Below, piece by piece: positions 12,969 to 13,287 of a stretch of 13,287 bases of DNA. Location of the stretch: assembly GCA_004375725.1 (NCBI GenBank), contig SOKS01000192.1, positions 1-13,287 on the forward strand. The letters are read 5' to 3'. Made by a program: the position numbers and the translations under genes. A model generated the notes under the pieces. That model was not told where the DNA came from. It did no database searches and was given only the letters and a program-made list of their open reading frames with translations. The first letter of the stretch is position 1. Each line of letters begins with the position of its first letter. Source of the DNA: Dehalococcoidia bacterium (GTDB lineage Bacteria > Chloroflexota > Dehalococcoidia > Dehalococcoidales > RBG-16-60-22).

Positions 12969-13287
12969 ATGAAACGGAAAAAGATAAGGTTGCTGGCTGT
13001 CATGGTCTTGATTGTAGTGATTGGCGCCGGGCTCTGGTGGTCGTTCGGTCGCTCCTCATCGGACCTGCCCGGAGCCATCCTTGCTTCAGGGTTTATCGAG
13101 GCCAGAGACGTATCCATTGCCGCCGAGACCGGCGGGCGCATTGCCGAAATCAGTGCCGATGAAGGCGACCATATCGCAGCCGGCACCACCCTGATAAGAC
13201 TGGACGATTCGCTGCTCATGGCCCAGAAAAGGCGGGCCGAAGCTAACGTGAACTTAGCTCGCGCCTATCTTGAGCAGGCCGTAATAG
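12969..13287 (+). CDS. HlyD-family membrane-fusion (efflux adaptor) protein, N-terminal part
   Basis: The first 106 residues of a periplasmic-adaptor/membrane-fusion protein; the gene runs off the window end. A basic start 'MKRKKIR' leads into one hydrophobic membrane helix (about 8-24). Then comes 'ASGFIEARDVSIAAETGGRIAEI' wording (about 40-62) and 'DEGDHIAAGTTLIRLDD' (about 65-81), the first half of the lipoyl-like hairpin domain. The region after residue 85 is charged and Ala-rich, as at the start of the coiled-coil hairpin. ATG 12969 is chosen over the in-frame ATG at 12957 because GGAGG (12959-12963) sits 5 nt upstream of it. Such genes are usually followed by ABC transporter genes of an export pump, which would lie outside the window. 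Confidence 0.85.
   Translation, partial: MKRKKIRLLAVMVLIVVIGAGLWWSFGRSSSDLPGAILASGFIEARDVSIAAETGGRIAEISADEGDHIAAGTTLIRLDDSLLMAQKRRAEANVNLARAYLEQAVI

Overview
The window looks like a chromosomal stretch from an anaerobic bacterium with mid-50s %GC (judged by eye). It carries acid and amino-acid catabolism genes and no mobile element, CRISPR array, rRNA or tRNA that I can see. A ferredoxin-linked 2-oxoacid oxidoreductase and a split B12-dependent acyl-CoA mutase point to an anaerobe. A Tat-lipoprotein DUF362 protein, a UxaA-family enzyme in two subunits and a CaiB/BaiF CoA transferase would suit an uncultured Chloroflexota (Dehalococcoidia-like) or Desulfobacterota genome. That taxonomic guess is an inference only.

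Region 1 (1-5574). A truncated Lrp/AsnC regulator on the minus strand diverges from a six-gene plus-strand operon. The operon encodes a 2[4Fe-4S] ferredoxin-type delta subunit, the VorB-type alpha subunit, the thiamine-diphosphate beta subunit and the gamma subunit of a branched-chain 2-oxoacid:ferredoxin oxidoreductase. The large and small subunits of an adenosylcobalamin acyl-CoA mutase follow. The large subunit would usually be called methylmalonyl-CoA mutase. Its two substrate-specificity positions are Phe87 and Gln205, the isobutyryl-CoA mutase pair, not the Tyr/Arg pair of methylmalonyl-CoA mutase. Read together, the operon is a candidate anaerobic valine route: 2-oxoisovalerate to isobutyryl-CoA plus reduced ferredoxin, then isomerisation to n-butyryl-CoA, perhaps under amino-acid control by the adjacent Lrp. 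A good sigma70-like promoter lies at 651-679.

Region 2 (5575-10252). After a 199-bp gap containing palindromes and phased repeats comes a second plus-strand operon. It holds a stand-alone TPP enzyme of the acetolactate synthase superfamily, an MFS transporter of the monocarboxylate/oxalate-type group, and a two-subunit UxaA-family (altronate dehydratase/sulfolactate sulfo-lyase type) enzyme. It looks like uptake and breakdown of an unidentified hydroxy- or sulfo-acid. Both lyase subunits have lost or changed residues that are typical of the family.

Region 3 (10253-13287). A DUF362 Tat-lipoprotein gene on the minus strand converges on operon 2 and diverges from a CaiB/BaiF family III CoA transferase gene. 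The DUF362 gene has a near-consensus promoter. After an AT-rich gap, the window ends inside the start of an HlyD-type membrane-fusion (efflux adaptor) gene.
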